Shown in pieces: positions 17,664 to 27,699 of a DNA stretch of 64,000 nt; position 1 is the stretch's first letter; each line of letters begins with the position of its first letter. A model generated the notes under the pieces. It saw only the letters and a program-made list of their open reading frames with translations, ran no database searches and was not told the origin of the DNA. A program made the position numbers and the translations under genes. The stretch is from Metabacillus sp. FJAT-52054 (GTDB lineage Bacteria; Bacillota; Bacilli; Bacillales; Bacillaceae): NCBI RefSeq assembly GCF_037201815.1, contig NZ_CP147407.1, forward strand, positions 1,868,723 to 1,932,722, given 5' to 3'.

Positions 17664-18662
17664 ATGTCCGGTGAAATATTATCGCAAAATGAAATTGATG
17701 CACTTCTATCAGCCATTACTACAGGAGAAATGGATGCAGAAGAGCTTAAAAGAGAAGAAGCGGAGAAAAAAATCAAAACGTATGATTTTAAAAGAGCTCT
17801 GCGCTTTTCCAAAGATCAGATCAGAAGCCTTACCCGGATCCATGAAAACTTTGCCCGGCTTCTTACTACGTATTTCTCTGCACAGCTGAGAACGTACATC
17901 CAGATTACTGTGGCATCCGTTGATCAGGTTCCATATGAAGAGTTCGTGCGTTCGATGCCTAAGATGACGATTTTGAATATTTTTCAAGTTCAGCCTCTTG
18001 AAGGCCGGATTGTCATGGAAGTCAACCCGAACATCGCTTATGCAATGATGGATCGAGTAATGGGCGGAATTGGATCTGGTTTTAATAAGATTGATACATT
18101 GACAGAGATTGAAACAAGAATTATGTCCAATCTTTTCGAAAAATCCCTTGATAATTACAGGGAGGCATGGAGTTCAATTACAAGTATTGAGCCGGAGATG
18201 CAGGAATTTGAAGTGAATCCGCAATTTATTCAAATGGTTTCTCCAAATGAAACGGTTATTGTCATCTCTCTGACAGCCCAAGTAGGAGACACCAGCGGAA
18301 TGATTAATTTATGCATCCCGCATGTCGTTCTTGAGCCGATTATTCCAAAGCTATCCGTTCACTACTGGATGCAGTCAGACAGGAAAGAACGGAACCCTGC
18401 GGAAACAGAAGCTCTTCAAAAGCGGATTGAATTGACAGATATTACGGTTTCAGCAGAATTAGGTTCCTCTGAAATTACCATTCACGAATTTATGGAGCTG
18501 CAATCCGGAGACATCATTCAAATGGATCAATCCATTGATCAGCCGCTCCTGATTAAAATAGGAGACAAACCAAAATATACAGGACAGCCTGGAAAATTAA
18601 ACCGCAAATTAGCTGTGCAGATTCTTGACCACTATTTTGGGGGTGACGAAGATGGGGAGTAA
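17664..18662 (+). CDS. fliM: Flagellar motor switch protein FliM
   Basis: C-ring protein and the receptor for phosphorylated CheY. It is 332 aa. The N-terminal CheY-binding peptide is LSQNEIDALLSAI. The CheC-like middle domain includes the FliG-contacting VMGGIGSG. The C-terminal SpoA domain starts near ELTDITVSAELGSSEITIHE. AAGGAGG precedes the ATG by 8 nt. Confidence 0.98.
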   Translation: MSGEILSQNEIDALLSAITTGEMDAEELKREEAEKKIKTYDFKRALRFSKDQIRSLTRIHENFARLLTTYFSAQLRTYIQITVASVDQVPYEEFVRSMPKMTILNIFQVQPLEGRIVMEVNPNIAYAMMDRVMGGIGSGFNKIDTLTEIETRIMSNLFEKSLDNYREAWSSITSIEPEMQEFEVNPQFIQMVSPNETVIVISLTAQVGDTSGMINLCIPHVVLEPIIPKLSVHYWMQSDRKERNPAETEALQKRIELTDITVSAELGSSEITIHEFMELQSGDIIQMDQSIDQPLLIKIGDKPKYTGQPGKLNRKLAVQILDHYFGGDEDGE

Positions 18663-19791
18663 TGAAATGCTATCACAAGATGAAATCGATGCATTGCTTA
18701 AAGGTACTGGATTAGAAGAAGAACCGGCTAAAGGTAAAGAGGTTGGAGATTATCTGGATGAAATGGAAGCTGATGCGCTCGGCGAAATTGGAAATATATC
18801 ATTTGGGAGCTCTGCTACCGCTTTATCCACTTTACTGAATCAAAAAGTGGATATCACCACACCAGAGGTATCAATTATTGAAAAAAACAAGCTTGCTCAT
18901 GAGTTTCCTCAGCCTTATGTGGCCATCGAAGTCACTTACACGGAAGGATTCTCTGGCAGTAATCTGCTTGTAATTGAACAAAATGATGCGGCGATTATTG
19001 CAGACCTGATGATTGGAGGAGATGGAATTAATCCAGATCCCTCACTAGGCGATATTCATATCAGTGCCGTTCAGGAAGCAATGAATCAAATGATGGGTTC
19101 GGCTGCAACAAGCATGTCTACCATTTTTAACAAAAAAGTAGATATCAGTCCGCCTAAACTTGAACTATTGAACATCAACGCAGGAGAGGGAACGGATGCC
19201 ATTCCTGATTCAGAATTAATTATTAAGGTGTCTTTCCGGCTAAAGGTGGGCAACTTGATTGACTCAAGCATAATGCAGGTTCTTCCTCTGCAATTTGCAA
19301 AAGATCTTATTTTTGAATTGATGAATCCTCCGGCACCGGCAGCACCCGCTGAACCGAAAGTCCAGACGCCTGCTCCTGAAAAAGAGCCTGTACATCAGGC
19401 CGCAAACGGAGCCGCTTATCAGGAATATGCGAAGCAGCCTGAGCCTGCCTACAATCCGCCTAAGCCTGAGTATGATGTGAAGCCGGCAGAATTTGCAAGC
19501 TTTGAGCCGATGCAATCTTTAAGCGGTGATCGCAGAAATCTGGACCTGCTGATGGATATACCTCTGCAAGTGACCGTAGAGCTTGGCCGTACTAAGCGGT
19601 CCATTAAAGAAATCCTCGAGCTGTCTTCAGGCTCCATTATTGAGCTTGATAAACTTGCAGGTGAGCCAGTAGACATACTAATTAACCGTAAAATCGTAGC
19701 AAAAGGCGAAGTTGTTGTCATCGACGAGAACTTCGGAGTTCGAGTAACAGATATTATCAGCCAGCAAGACAGACTAAATAAACTTAAGTAA
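18652..19791 (+). CDS. fliY: Flagellar switch protein and CheY-P phosphatase FliY
   Basis: C-ring component found in Bacillus in place of simple FliN. It combines an N-terminal CheY-binding peptide (LSQDEIDALLKGT), two CheC-type phosphatase motifs (GEIGNISFGSSATALSTLL and AVQEAMNQMMGSAATSMS), a Pro/Ala/Glu-rich linker (about residues 222-275) and a C-terminal SpoA/FliN domain (LQVTVELGRTKRSIKEILEL). It removes phosphate from CheY at the motor. ATG 18652 overlaps fliM by 11 nt, with GGGGGTG upstream. Its length is 379 aa. Confidence 0.97.
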   Translation: MGSNEMLSQDEIDALLKGTGLEEEPAKGKEVGDYLDEMEADALGEIGNISFGSSATALSTLLNQKVDITTPEVSIIEKNKLAHEFPQPYVAIEVTYTEGFSGSNLLVIEQNDAAIIADLMIGGDGINPDPSLGDIHISAVQEAMNQMMGSAATSMSTIFNKKVDISPPKLELLNINAGEGTDAIPDSELIIKVSFRLKVGNLIDSSIMQVLPLQFAKDLIFELMNPPAPAAPAEPKVQTPAPEKEPVHQAANGAAYQEYAKQPEPAYNPPKPEYDVKPAEFASFEPMQSLSGDRRNLDLLMDIPLQVTVELGRTKRSIKEILELSSGSIIELDKLAGEPVDILINRKIVAKGEVVVIDENFGVRVTDIISQQDRLNKLK

Positions 19792-19806
19792 ACGGGAGTG
19801 GCAAAC

Positions 19807-20169
19807 ATGGCAAAGAGAATTTTAATCGTAGACGATGCAGCATTTATGAGAATGATGATTAAGGATATTCTTTCTAAAAATGGATTTGATGTAGTAGGAG
19901 AAGCAGCAGATGGTGCACAGGCAGTTGAAAAATATAAAGAACATCAGCCTGATTTAGTTACGATGGATATCACCATGCCTGAAATGGATGGCATCACAGC
20001 CTTGAAAGAAATTAAAAAATTAAATCCGAATGCCAAAGTAATTATGTGTTCCGCAATGGGGCAGCAGGCTATGGTAATCGACGCCATTCAAGCTGGAGCG
20101 AAGGATTTTATCGTTAAACCCTTTCAAGCGGATCGCGTAATTGAAGCTATTCAAAAATCACTTAGCTAA
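19807..20169 (+). CDS. cheY: Chemotaxis response regulator CheY
   Basis: Single-domain receiver (120 aa). The acidic pair is in ILIVDDAAFMR, the phosphoacceptor Asp is in LVTMDITMPEMDG, the switch Ser is in IMCSAMG and the Lys is in DFIVKPF. In Bacillus, CheY-P binding to FliM promotes smooth swimming. The ATG at 19807 is preferred to an in-frame GTG three codons upstream, which lies at the ribosome-binding site. Confidence 0.98.
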   Translation: MAKRILIVDDAAFMRMMIKDILSKNGFDVVGEAADGAQAVEKYKEHQPDLVTMDITMPEMDGITALKEIKKLNPNAKVIMCSAMGQQAMVIDAIQAGAKDFIVKPFQADRVIEAIQKSLS

Positions 20170-20182
20170 GCCGGTGTGCAGC

Positions 20183-20851
20183 GTGCAAAAAATGATGAAA
20201 ATTACAGCAGCCGCTCTTATTTTTCTAATCTCAGTTTTTTCTCCTTTTCAACACCATATATCTGCGGCAGCCGAAAAAGACGGCACGGTCCAGGATTATC
20301 TTCAGCAAAAGGATAAAACGACTGATTCGGAGAAAAAGAGTGAGAAATCTGTCCCTGCTCCCCAGGTGGAAAACAAGCCTGGGGTTACCGCGTGGGACTT
20401 CATAAAAATGATTTTTGCAACTCTTTTCGTAGTCGGTCTTATCTATATTCTTTTCAGGCTGATTTCATCAAGAAACAAGCTGATGAAACCAGTGAATTAT
20501 CTTCAGACACTGGGAGGAACATCTTTAGGTCAAAACCGATCGATTCAGCTTGTAAAAGCGGGTGAAGAGGTTCTTCTAGTTGGTGTAGGGGATTCCATTC
20601 AGCTTCTTAAAGTGATTGAAAACGAAGAAGAAGTGGAACGGATTATTCGTCAGTATGAAGATAAAGGTGTCGATTTGCAGGGAGCAAAAACGATCGTATC
20701 AAAGGCAGTTCAATCGATCGGAGTTAAATCTGAAGAAAAGAATCGTTCATCCTTTAAGCAAGCTCTTCAAAAGCAGCTTGAAGAACTTGGATCAGAAAGA
20801 AAGCAAAAGGAACAAGAGTGGATCAGGAAAGGGACTGGAAGAAATGAATGA
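20183..20851 (+). CDS. fliZ: Flagellar biosynthetic protein FliZ (FliO family)
   Basis: Export-apparatus assembly factor of 222 aa. It has an N-terminal signal peptide (MKITAAALIFLISVF followed by a likely cleavage region ISAAAEKDG), a charged extracytoplasmic linker, a transmembrane helix (IKMIFATLFVVGLIYILFRL, about residues 77-96) and a cytoplasmic FliO-type domain with GEEVLLVGVGDSIQLL. The C-terminal tail is highly charged. The start is GTG 20183 or ATG 20192; neither has a strong ribosome-binding site. Confidence 0.92.
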   Translation: MQKMMKITAAALIFLISVFSPFQHHISAAAEKDGTVQDYLQQKDKTTDSEKKSEKSVPAPQVENKPGVTAWDFIKMIFATLFVVGLIYILFRLISSRNKLMKPVNYLQTLGGTSLGQNRSIQLVKAGEEVLLVGVGDSIQLLKVIENEEEVERIIRQYEDKGVDLQGAKTIVSKAVQSIGVKSEEKNRSSFKQALQKQLEELGSERKQKEQEWIRKGTGRNE

Positions 20852-21509
20852 GCTTATGGGCATATTGGGTTCAGGGGAAGCCGAAAGTGTAAGCACCTCC
20901 GTTCAGCTGCTGCTTTTGCTGACCGTGTTATCTCTGGCACCAAGCATCTTAATCCTGTTTACGTGCTTTACAAGGATTGTCATTGTCCTGTCTTTTGTCA
21001 GAACTTCCCTTGCAACGCAGCAAATGCCTCCAAATCAAGTACTGATTGGACTTTCCCTGTTTTTAACTTTTTTTATTATGGGACCTGTTTTATCTGAGGC
21101 TAACGAGCAGGCGCTCACGCCATTATTGGAAGAGAAAATCACGCTGGAAGAAGCGTATGTGAAAGCGGAAAAACCATTTAAGGAATTCATGAGCAAACAT
21201 ACAAGACAAAAAGACCTGGAATTGTTCTTAAATTATGCAAACATCGAAAAACCTAAAACAGTCGATGACATCCCCATAACTGCGCTGGTTCCGGCCTATG
21301 CCATTAGTGAAATTAAAACAGCCTTTCAAATCGGTTTTATGATCTTCATCCCATTCCTTGTCATTGACATGGTCGTAGCAAGTATTCTGATGTCGATGGG
21401 GATGATGATGCTTCCTCCCGTTATGATTTCACTGCCATTTAAGATTTTGCTCTTTGTACTCGTTGATGGCTGGTATTTGGTGATTAAGTCACTGCTTCAA
21501 AGTTTTTAA
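20844..21509 (+). CDS. fliP: Flagellar type III export gate protein FliP
   Basis: Core pore subunit of the export gate. ATG 20844 (MNELMGILGSGEAES) overlaps fliZ by 8 nt. The protein is 221 aa with four hydrophobic segments. Signatures are LFTCFTRIVIVLSFVRTSLA, QMPPNQVLIGLSLFLTFFIM and FLVIDMVVASILMSMGMMML. The first hydrophobic segment begins close to the N-terminus, without the long cleaved signal seen in enteric FliP. Confidence 0.97.
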   Translation: MNELMGILGSGEAESVSTSVQLLLLLTVLSLAPSILILFTCFTRIVIVLSFVRTSLATQQMPPNQVLIGLSLFLTFFIMGPVLSEANEQALTPLLEEKITLEEAYVKAEKPFKEFMSKHTRQKDLELFLNYANIEKPKTVDDIPITALVPAYAISEIKTAFQIGFMIFIPFLVIDMVVASILMSMGMMMLPPVMISLPFKILLFVLVDGWYLVIKSLLQSF

Positions 21510-21521
21510 GGAGGAATATCA

Positions 21522-21791
21522 ATGAGTTCGGAGATGGTCATTTCCATTGCTGAAAAAGCGGTTTATACTACCCTGCTGATTTGCGGGCCGCTGCTGCTTG
21601 TCGCATTGGTTATTGGTCTTGCGGTCAGTATTTTTCAGGCAACTACTCAAATTCAGGAACAGACTCTTGCATTTATTCCAAAAATAGTAGCTGTGATGGT
21701 CGGACTGATTTTTTTTGGACCATGGATGCTCACAACACTGGTATCCTATGCATCCAGTATTTTTGGCAATCTGGATCGGTTTGTAGGCTAA
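21522..21791 (+). CDS. fliQ: Flagellar type III export gate protein FliQ
   Basis: Two-helix membrane protein (89 aa) that winds around the FliP-FliR pore. It has LLICGPLLLVALVIGLAVSI, the conserved FQATTQIQEQTLAFIPKI loop and a second helix VGLIFFGPWMLTTLVSY. AAGGAGG is upstream. fliR begins one base after its stop codon. Confidence 0.97.
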   Translation: MSSEMVISIAEKAVYTTLLICGPLLLVALVIGLAVSIFQATTQIQEQTLAFIPKIVAVMVGLIFFGPWMLTTLVSYASSIFGNLDRFVG

Positions 21792-21792
21792 T

Positions 21793-22584
21793 ATGTCACT
21801 TATAAGCCATTATCCTTTTTTTCTATTATTATTTGCCAGAATGTCTGCTTTTATGATTACACTGCCTCTCTTTTCATATCGGACAATTCCGGCATTTCAT
21901 AAAGCAGGTTTTTCATTTTTTCTGGCACTGATCATGTATGAAACATTGAAGCCGCAGGAACTTGAAATCGACGGGTTTTATTTTCAGCTGCTTTTGAAAG
22001 AAGTCTTTACAGGATTGATGATTGGTTTTATAGCATACCTTATATTCTCTGGAATCACGATTGCCGGCAGTTTTATGGATTTTCAGATTGGATTTGCCAT
22101 TGCCAATATTATCGATCCGCAAACAGGAACGCAGAGCCCTTTAATCGCACAGCTTCTGAATACACTTGCTTTACTGTTCATGCTTAGCCTGAATGCTCAT
22201 CATATGCTTTTGGACGGGGTTTACTACAGTTTTCAATATATCCCGCCGGAAACAGTATCTTTTTCTTTAAACAGCGAAGCCATTCCTGAATTCATCATCA
22301 AATCTTTTTCTCTGATGTTTTTAATTGCTTTCCAAATGTCACTTCCGATCGTCGGTTCATTATTTATCATTGATATTGCACTCGGGATTGTAGCAAAGAC
22401 AGTGCCGCAGATGAATATATTTGTTGTCGGGCTTCCTGTGAAAATGCTGAGTGCATTTATTTTACTGATTATTGTGATGGGGGCCTTGTTTTTTACGATG
22501 GAAGGACTTTTTGAGACGATGGCAGAAACCATGAGAGATTTGGTCAGGCTTCTTGGGGGAGTGGAAAATGCTAATAAAACTTGA
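21793..22584 (+). CDS. fliR: Flagellar type III export gate protein FliR
   Basis: Integral membrane protein (263 aa) with about six hydrophobic segments. Family motifs include FARMSAFMITLPLFSYRTIP near the start, MDFQIGFAIANIIDPQTG and LGIVAKTVPQMNIFVVGLPV. It overlaps flhB by 17 nt. Confidence 0.97.
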   Translation: MSLISHYPFFLLLFARMSAFMITLPLFSYRTIPAFHKAGFSFFLALIMYETLKPQELEIDGFYFQLLLKEVFTGLMIGFIAYLIFSGITIAGSFMDFQIGFAIANIIDPQTGTQSPLIAQLLNTLALLFMLSLNAHHMLLDGVYYSFQYIPPETVSFSLNSEAIPEFIIKSFSLMFLIAFQMSLPIVGSLFIIDIALGIVAKTVPQMNIFVVGLPVKMLSAFILLIIVMGALFFTMEGLFETMAETMRDLVRLLGGVENANKT

Positions 22585-23647
22585 TATACAGTTTTTTTCA
22601 GGTGAGAAAACTGAGAAAGCCACTCCGAAAAAAAGACAGGACTCAAGGAAAAAGGGACAGGTTACCAAAAGTGCCGATGTAAATATGGCCGTGAATTTGC
22701 TCGCCGTATTTTTCACCCTGATGGTAGCCGGAGCTTTTTACAGAGATCGTCTCATAGGTTTTGTTCGCGGCAGCATTAATGACTATATGATGCTCGAAGT
22801 AACAGAGGAAAGTGTTCAAAATCTGCTTGGGTCCGTCACAATGGAAGCGGCCATTTTGCTCGCTCCCGTTATGGGAGCCGCCCTTGCTGCAGGTATAATC
22901 AGCAACTATATACAGGTTGGCTTTCTTTTTTCAACCGAAAGCATTCAGCCAAAACTGGAAAAAATAGATCCGCTTAAAGGATTCAAACGGATATACTCAA
23001 TCCGGGCACTAGTAGAATTTCTTAAATCAATCCTGAAGATCCTGTTTACAGGCGGGGTTACTGCGGCAGTAATATGGCTTAGGCTGGGTGACATATTGCG
23101 ATTGCCATACCTGACAGTGGAACAATCACTGCAGTTCCTTGGCAGCTTAACCGTACAGATGGGTCTGGCAGCAGGGGGAGCCCTTTTATTCCTTTCGTTA
23201 TTAGACTATTTATATCAAAAATACGATTTTGAGAAAAATATCCGGATGTCGAAACAGGATATAAAAGATGAATACAAAAAATCCGAAGGCGACCCGCTCA
23301 TTAAATCAAAAATTAAGCAAAAACAAAGAGAGATGGCCATGCGGAGAATGATGCAGGACGTTCCTGACGCTGATGTAATTATTACGAATCCAACACATTT
23401 TGCGATTGCGCTGAAGTATGACGAATCAAAAATGGATGCCCCCTTTGTTGTAGCGAAAGGAGCGGATCTCGTTGCACAGAAAATTAAAGAAATTGCCAAA
23501 AGCCACAATATAGCAGCCATTGAAAACAAGCCGCTGGCAAGAGCTCTTTATGCACAGGTTGAAATCGGACAAGCGGTTCCTGAGGAATTTTTCAAGACGA
23601 TAGCAGAAATACTGGCCTATATTTACAGGCTTAAAAATAAAATGTAA
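22568..23647 (+). CDS. flhB: Flagellar export switch protein FlhB
   Basis: Membrane protein whose cytoplasmic domain self-cleaves to change export from rod/hook to filament substrates. ATG 22568 gives MLIKLDIQFFSGEKTEKATP, matching the family N-terminus; a TTG five codons earlier is less likely. Four transmembrane segments are followed by the cytoplasmic domain, with the autocleavage motif NPTH in VIITNPTHFAIALKYD. It is 359 aa. Confidence 0.97.
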   Translation: MLIKLDIQFFSGEKTEKATPKKRQDSRKKGQVTKSADVNMAVNLLAVFFTLMVAGAFYRDRLIGFVRGSINDYMMLEVTEESVQNLLGSVTMEAAILLAPVMGAALAAGIISNYIQVGFLFSTESIQPKLEKIDPLKGFKRIYSIRALVEFLKSILKILFTGGVTAAVIWLRLGDILRLPYLTVEQSLQFLGSLTVQMGLAAGGALLFLSLLDYLYQKYDFEKNIRMSKQDIKDEYKKSEGDPLIKSKIKQKQREMAMRRMMQDVPDADVIITNPTHFAIALKYDESKMDAPFVVAKGADLVAQKIKEIAKSHNIAAIENKPLARALYAQVEIGQAVPEEFFKTIAEILAYIYRLKNKM

Positions 23648-23675
23648 TTCGTGAGATTGAAAGCGAGGAAGGAAC

Positions 23676-25715
23676 ATGTCAACAAGAGATTTATCCGTAC
23701 TTTTTAGCGTTGTGCTCATTGTCGCCATGCTGATCATCCCGTTTCCAACATGGCTGTTGAGCCTTCTGATTATTTGCAATATCTCTCTGGCACTGCTGGT
23801 GCTCCTAACAACCATGAATATGAGAGAACCGCTTGAGTTTTCCATATTTCCTTCTTTGCTTTTGCTCTTAACTCTATTTAGACTCGGGCTTAATGTTTCG
23901 ACAACGAGAGCCATCCTTTCAAATGGAGAAGGGGGAAAAGTAGTCGAGACCTTCGGAACATTTGTTGTCGGCGGAAACGTTCTGGTAGGATTTGTCGTGT
24001 TTATCATATTGGTGATTATCCAGTTTGTTGTTATTACGAAGGGCTCTGAGCGTGTTTCCGAAGTTGCAGCCCGCTTTACACTTGACGCAATGCCGGGTAA
24101 GCAAATGAGTATTGATGCGGATTTAAATGCAGGAATGATATCGGAGCAGGAAGCGAGAATCCGCAGAGAAAAAGTAGGGAATGAAGCGGATTTTTATGGA
24201 GCAATGGATGGTGCGAGCAAATTTGTAAAAGGGGATGCCATCGCGGGTATCATCATCGTTATCATCAATTTAATCTTCGGTATGATTGTTGGTGTCGTCC
24301 AGCAGGGAATGCCCTTTGCCGAAGCAGCAAGCCATTTCACCATGCTATCGGTAGGAGACGGAATCGTAAGCCAAATTCCAGCACTGCTGATTTCCACAGC
24401 TACAGGAATCGTTGTTACAAGAGCAGCATCTGAAGGAAATCTGGGCGGAGATATCAGCAAACAGCTATTTGCTTATCCGCAAATGATGTATGTGGCAGCA
24501 GGCTCGATGATGATGCTCGGTCTTTTCACGCCAATCGGTCTCCTCGTTACTGCGCCGATCGGCGGTGCGCTGGCGTTCGGTGCCTATGTGATGCAGCAGA
24601 GTCAGAAAAAGCTAAAAGAAGTACCTGAATCAGAGCTTGAGATGCAGCCTGATCCGGAAGAGATGAAAAGCCCGGAAAGCATCGTACAGCTTCTTAGTAT
24701 GGATCCGATAGAATTTGAATTCGGCTATGGACTAATCCCGCTTGCAGATAGCTCGCAGGGAGGGGATTTGCTCGACAGGATCGTGATGATCAGAAGACAG
24801 CTTGCCATCGAACTGGGCATTGTCATTCCAGTTGTGAGAATAAGAGACAACATCCAGCTCCAGCCAAATGAATACAGACTGAAAATTAAAGGTAGCGAAG
24901 CAGCCAGGGGAGATCTGCTGCTTGAGCATTATCTTGCGATGGCACCAGGAGCGGATGAAGATGCGATCGAAGGAATTGATACGATTGAGCCTTCGTTCGG
25001 CCTTCCTGCTAAATGGATCTCTGAAGCGATGAAAGATCAGGCAGAGCTTTATGGATACACAGTAGTGGACCCGCCGTCAGTTGTTTCCACTCATATAACA
25101 GAAACCATAAAAAAACATGCATCTGAGCTACTGGGACGGCAGGAAACAAAGCAGCTTATTGACCATTTAAAAGAAGCGTACCCAATACTGGTAGACGAAG
25201 TGACGCCTTCACCGCTATCAATTGGTGATATTCAGAAAGTATTATCCAATCTTTTGAAAGAGAATGTGTCCATTCGCAATTTGCCTGTTATATTTGAAAC
25301 GCTGGCTGACTATGGAAAAATGACGTCTGACAGCGATATTTTAACAGAGTATGCCAGACAGGCCCTGGCAAAACAGATTACTCAGGCATTTTCAGGAGAT
25401 GGCCAAGTGCTTAAAGTCGTGACGTTTTCCGGAAGAGTTGAAAAGCTGGTCGCTGAGGGTGTTCAGCAAACGGAACACGGAAACTATTTATCTCTTGACC
25501 CTTCAGTTTCCCAGGCGATCATCGAATCGGTAGCGAAAGAGATTGAATCGCTGTCTTTACTGGGCAGCTCACCTGTGCTGCTTTGCTCACCGGCTGTCAG
25601 AATGTATGTAAAGCAACTATTGGAACGGTATTTTCCGGATGTGCCGGTTCTTTCTTATAATGAACTCGAATCAAACGTTGAAGTTCAGAGCGTGGGAGTG
25701 GTGAATGTAGCATGA
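23676..25715 (+). CDS. flhA: Flagellar export gate protein FlhA
   Basis: Large export-gate protein (679 aa) that receives substrates and chaperones. The N-terminal half holds about eight membrane helices and the conserved FHIPEP region, here SIFPSLLLLLTLFRLGLNVS and MPGKQMSIDADLNAG. The C-terminal half is the cytoplasmic nonameric ring domain. It overlaps flhF by 4 nt. Confidence 0.98.
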   Translation: MSTRDLSVLFSVVLIVAMLIIPFPTWLLSLLIICNISLALLVLLTTMNMREPLEFSIFPSLLLLLTLFRLGLNVSTTRAILSNGEGGKVVETFGTFVVGGNVLVGFVVFIILVIIQFVVITKGSERVSEVAARFTLDAMPGKQMSIDADLNAGMISEQEARIRREKVGNEADFYGAMDGASKFVKGDAIAGIIIVIINLIFGMIVGVVQQGMPFAEAASHFTMLSVGDGIVSQIPALLISTATGIVVTRAASEGNLGGDISKQLFAYPQMMYVAAGSMMMLGLFTPIGLLVTAPIGGALAFGAYVMQQSQKKLKEVPESELEMQPDPEEMKSPESIVQLLSMDPIEFEFGYGLIPLADSSQGGDLLDRIVMIRRQLAIELGIVIPVVRIRDNIQLQPNEYRLKIKGSEAARGDLLLEHYLAMAPGADEDAIEGIDTIEPSFGLPAKWISEAMKDQAELYGYTVVDPPSVVSTHITETIKKHASELLGRQETKQLIDHLKEAYPILVDEVTPSPLSIGDIQKVLSNLLKENVSIRNLPVIFETLADYGKMTSDSDILTEYARQALAKQITQAFSGDGQVLKVVTFSGRVEKLVAEGVQQTEHGNYLSLDPSVSQAIIESVAKEIESLSLLGSSPVLLCSPAVRMYVKQLLERYFPDVPVLSYNELESNVEVQSVGVVNVA

Positions 25716-26824
25716 AAGTAAAAAAATATACAGCAGATACGATGCAGGAAGCCATGAAAAGAGTGAAGGAAGATCTCGGGCAGGATGCGGTTATTCTCCA
25801 TTCAAAAGCGGTAGAAAAAGGCGGGTTCCTTGGCTTATTTACAAAAAAGCAAATTGAAGTGTTCGCTGCTGCAGATCCTGATACAGAGGAGCAGACAAAG
25901 CCGGTTCAAAAAGAAAATGCTGCCCCTTTACCGGGGGAGAAAGATCAGCTGCTCGGCAAAGACCTTCGGGATGGGAAGCTGGAGTACCGCAAAATTGCAT
26001 CAGGAGGCTCCTCATTAAAACTTCCTGAACCCATTGAAGTTATTTACAAGGAATTGGAGGAGCAGGAAATCGGCTCTGAGATTCTGGATGACACAGTCCA
26101 GGAGCTTCTAACATTTTGGTTCCAGTCAAAGGATCATCAAAATGAAGAGGCATGCCGCAAAGAGGCGGGTCAAATTCTGATCAATGGACTGAGAGATTTG
26201 CCTTTTAATGGAATGGAGTATCAAAGCCGGTTTATCGTGATTGCAGGACCTACAGGTGTCGGTAAAACGACGACCATTGCGAAGCTTGCAGCCGATTGCT
26301 TAATTAACAGACAGAAATCGGTTGCGTTTATTACGACAGATACGTATCGTATTTCAGCGATCGACCAGCTGAAAACCTATGCGAAAATTCTGGATATCCA
26401 AATCGAGGTTTGCTATAACCGGGAAGATTTTGAAGAGGCAAAAAAGAAATTCGAACAAATTGATCATGTTTTTGTTGATACTGCCGGCAGAAACTATAAG
26501 AACGGCCAATACATTCAAGATTTACACTCGTTAATTGGTATGGATCAGGATATGGACATCTTTTTAACGCTATCAGCAACATCAAAGAAAAAAGACATGC
26601 GGGATATTATCGAGCAATTTGAACCCCTCCAAATAAATAAGCTGATTTTTACAAAGCTTGATGAAACAGATACATTCGGGGCATTATATGAAGCTGCAAA
26701 ATTATCAAACAAGGGCATTGCCTGCATAACGGCCGGCCAGAATGTTCCTGATGACCTATTACCGGCTAAAGAAACTTTACTAGTTGATATGATTCTGGGG
26801 GGCAAGCATGAACGATCAGGCTGA
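25712..26824 (+). CDS. flhF: SRP-type GTPase FlhF
   Basis: Signal-recognition-particle-like GTPase that sets flagellar number and position. It is 370 aa. The N-terminal basic B domain begins MKVKKYTADTMQEAMKRVKE. The NG domain has G1 [16 protein letters not shown] near residue 180, G2/G3 ITTDTYRISAIDQLKTY and DTAGRNYKN, and G4 TKLDETDTFG. It overlaps flhG by 17 nt; the two proteins form a GTPase/activator pair. Confidence 0.97.
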   Translation: MKVKKYTADTMQEAMKRVKEDLGQDAVILHSKAVEKGGFLGLFTKKQIEVFAAADPDTEEQTKPVQKENAAPLPGEKDQLLGKDLRDGKLEYRKIASGGSSLKLPEPIEVIYKELEEQEIGSEILDDTVQELLTFWFQSKDHQNEEACRKEAGQILINGLRDLPFNGMEYQSRFIVIAGPTGVGKTTTIAKLAADCLINRQKSVAFITTDTYRISAIDQLKTYAKILDIQIEVCYNREDFEEAKKKFEQIDHVFVDTAGRNYKNGQYIQDLHSLIGMDQDMDIFLTLSATSKKKDMRDIIEQFEPLQINKLIFTKLDETDTFGALYEAAKLSNKGIACITAGQNVPDDLLPAKETLLVDMILGGKHERSG

Positions 26825-27698
26825 GAGACTCAGACAAATGATATCCAAAGCCAAAGAAGATACGCCGAACCGTGCTAAAACAATTGGGATTGCAAGCGGA
26901 AAAGGCGGTACAGGCAAATCCAGCTTTACCGTGAATTTTTGCTTGGAGCTGTCTCGATTGGAGCAAAAGGTTTTACTGTTTGATTTAGATATTGGTATGG
27001 GAAATGTAGATATTCTTCTAGGTGAAAGTCCCGAGCATTCTATTTTGGATTTTTGGAAGAAAAACCTTTCTTTTAATGAAATTATTGAAAAAAGCCCCTC
27101 CGGCTTCGACTATATTCCCGGAGGAAGGGCATTTAATGAATTCTTTGAGCTAAAAGGCACTCATCTGGATGCTTTTATTCTTGAATTGGATGAGCTCACG
27201 AAAGTGTATGATTTTATATTCTTTGACATGGGGGCGGGAATGACAAAGGAGAGTCTGCAATTTCTGCTTGCTGCCGATGAAGTATTCTTAATCGTAACTC
27301 CTGAGCCAACATCTTTAATGGATGCTTATTCTGCTGCAAAGCACATTTTATTAAGCAGCCCTGAGACAAGAATGTCTATTATGATGAATAAAACGAAGAC
27401 GGAAAAAGAGGGGGCAAATGCATACGGACGGATTTCGTCAGTCCTTAGTAAATTTCTTTCAAAGGAGCCAAAGCTTCTTGGAATTTTACCGGATGATCCT
27501 GCTGTCATGCAAGCGGTAATCAAACGAAATCCTATTACACAGTCCTTTCCTAAGGCCAAGTACTCGAGGTCCATTCGCCAGGCAGCGGCATCATTTTTAG
27601 CAATGAATGAGGGTTTCATTGAAAATACAAGCCGGCCAAGCTTATTCATGGATCGCTTAAAAACGCTTTTTAGCAGCACGGCAGGAAAAGGTGGATAA
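26808..27698 (+). CDS. flhG: MinD-like ATPase FlhG (YlxH)
   Basis: MinD/ParA-family ATPase that stimulates FlhF GTP hydrolysis and controls flagellar pattern. It is 296 aa. The deviant Walker A GKGGTGKSSFTVNF is near residue 31, and the DLDIGMGNVDILLG and FFDMGAGMTKES motifs are present. The N-terminal DQAERLRQM motif is the FlhF-activating peptide. The ATG lies inside the end of flhF. Confidence 0.96.
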   Translation: MNDQAERLRQMISKAKEDTPNRAKTIGIASGKGGTGKSSFTVNFCLELSRLEQKVLLFDLDIGMGNVDILLGESPEHSILDFWKKNLSFNEIIEKSPSGFDYIPGGRAFNEFFELKGTHLDAFILELDELTKVYDFIFFDMGAGMTKESLQFLLAADEVFLIVTPEPTSLMDAYSAAKHILLSSPETRMSIMMNKTKTEKEGANAYGRISSVLSKFLSKEPKLLGILPDDPAVMQAVIKRNPITQSFPKAKYSRSIRQAAASFLAMNEGFIENTSRPSLFMDRLKTLFSSTAGKGG

Positions 27699-27699
27699 C

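Noticed and set aside
23426..24007. 193-codon minus-strand open frame across flhB-flhA
   Set aside because: It spans two well-supported + strand genes and shows no family features.
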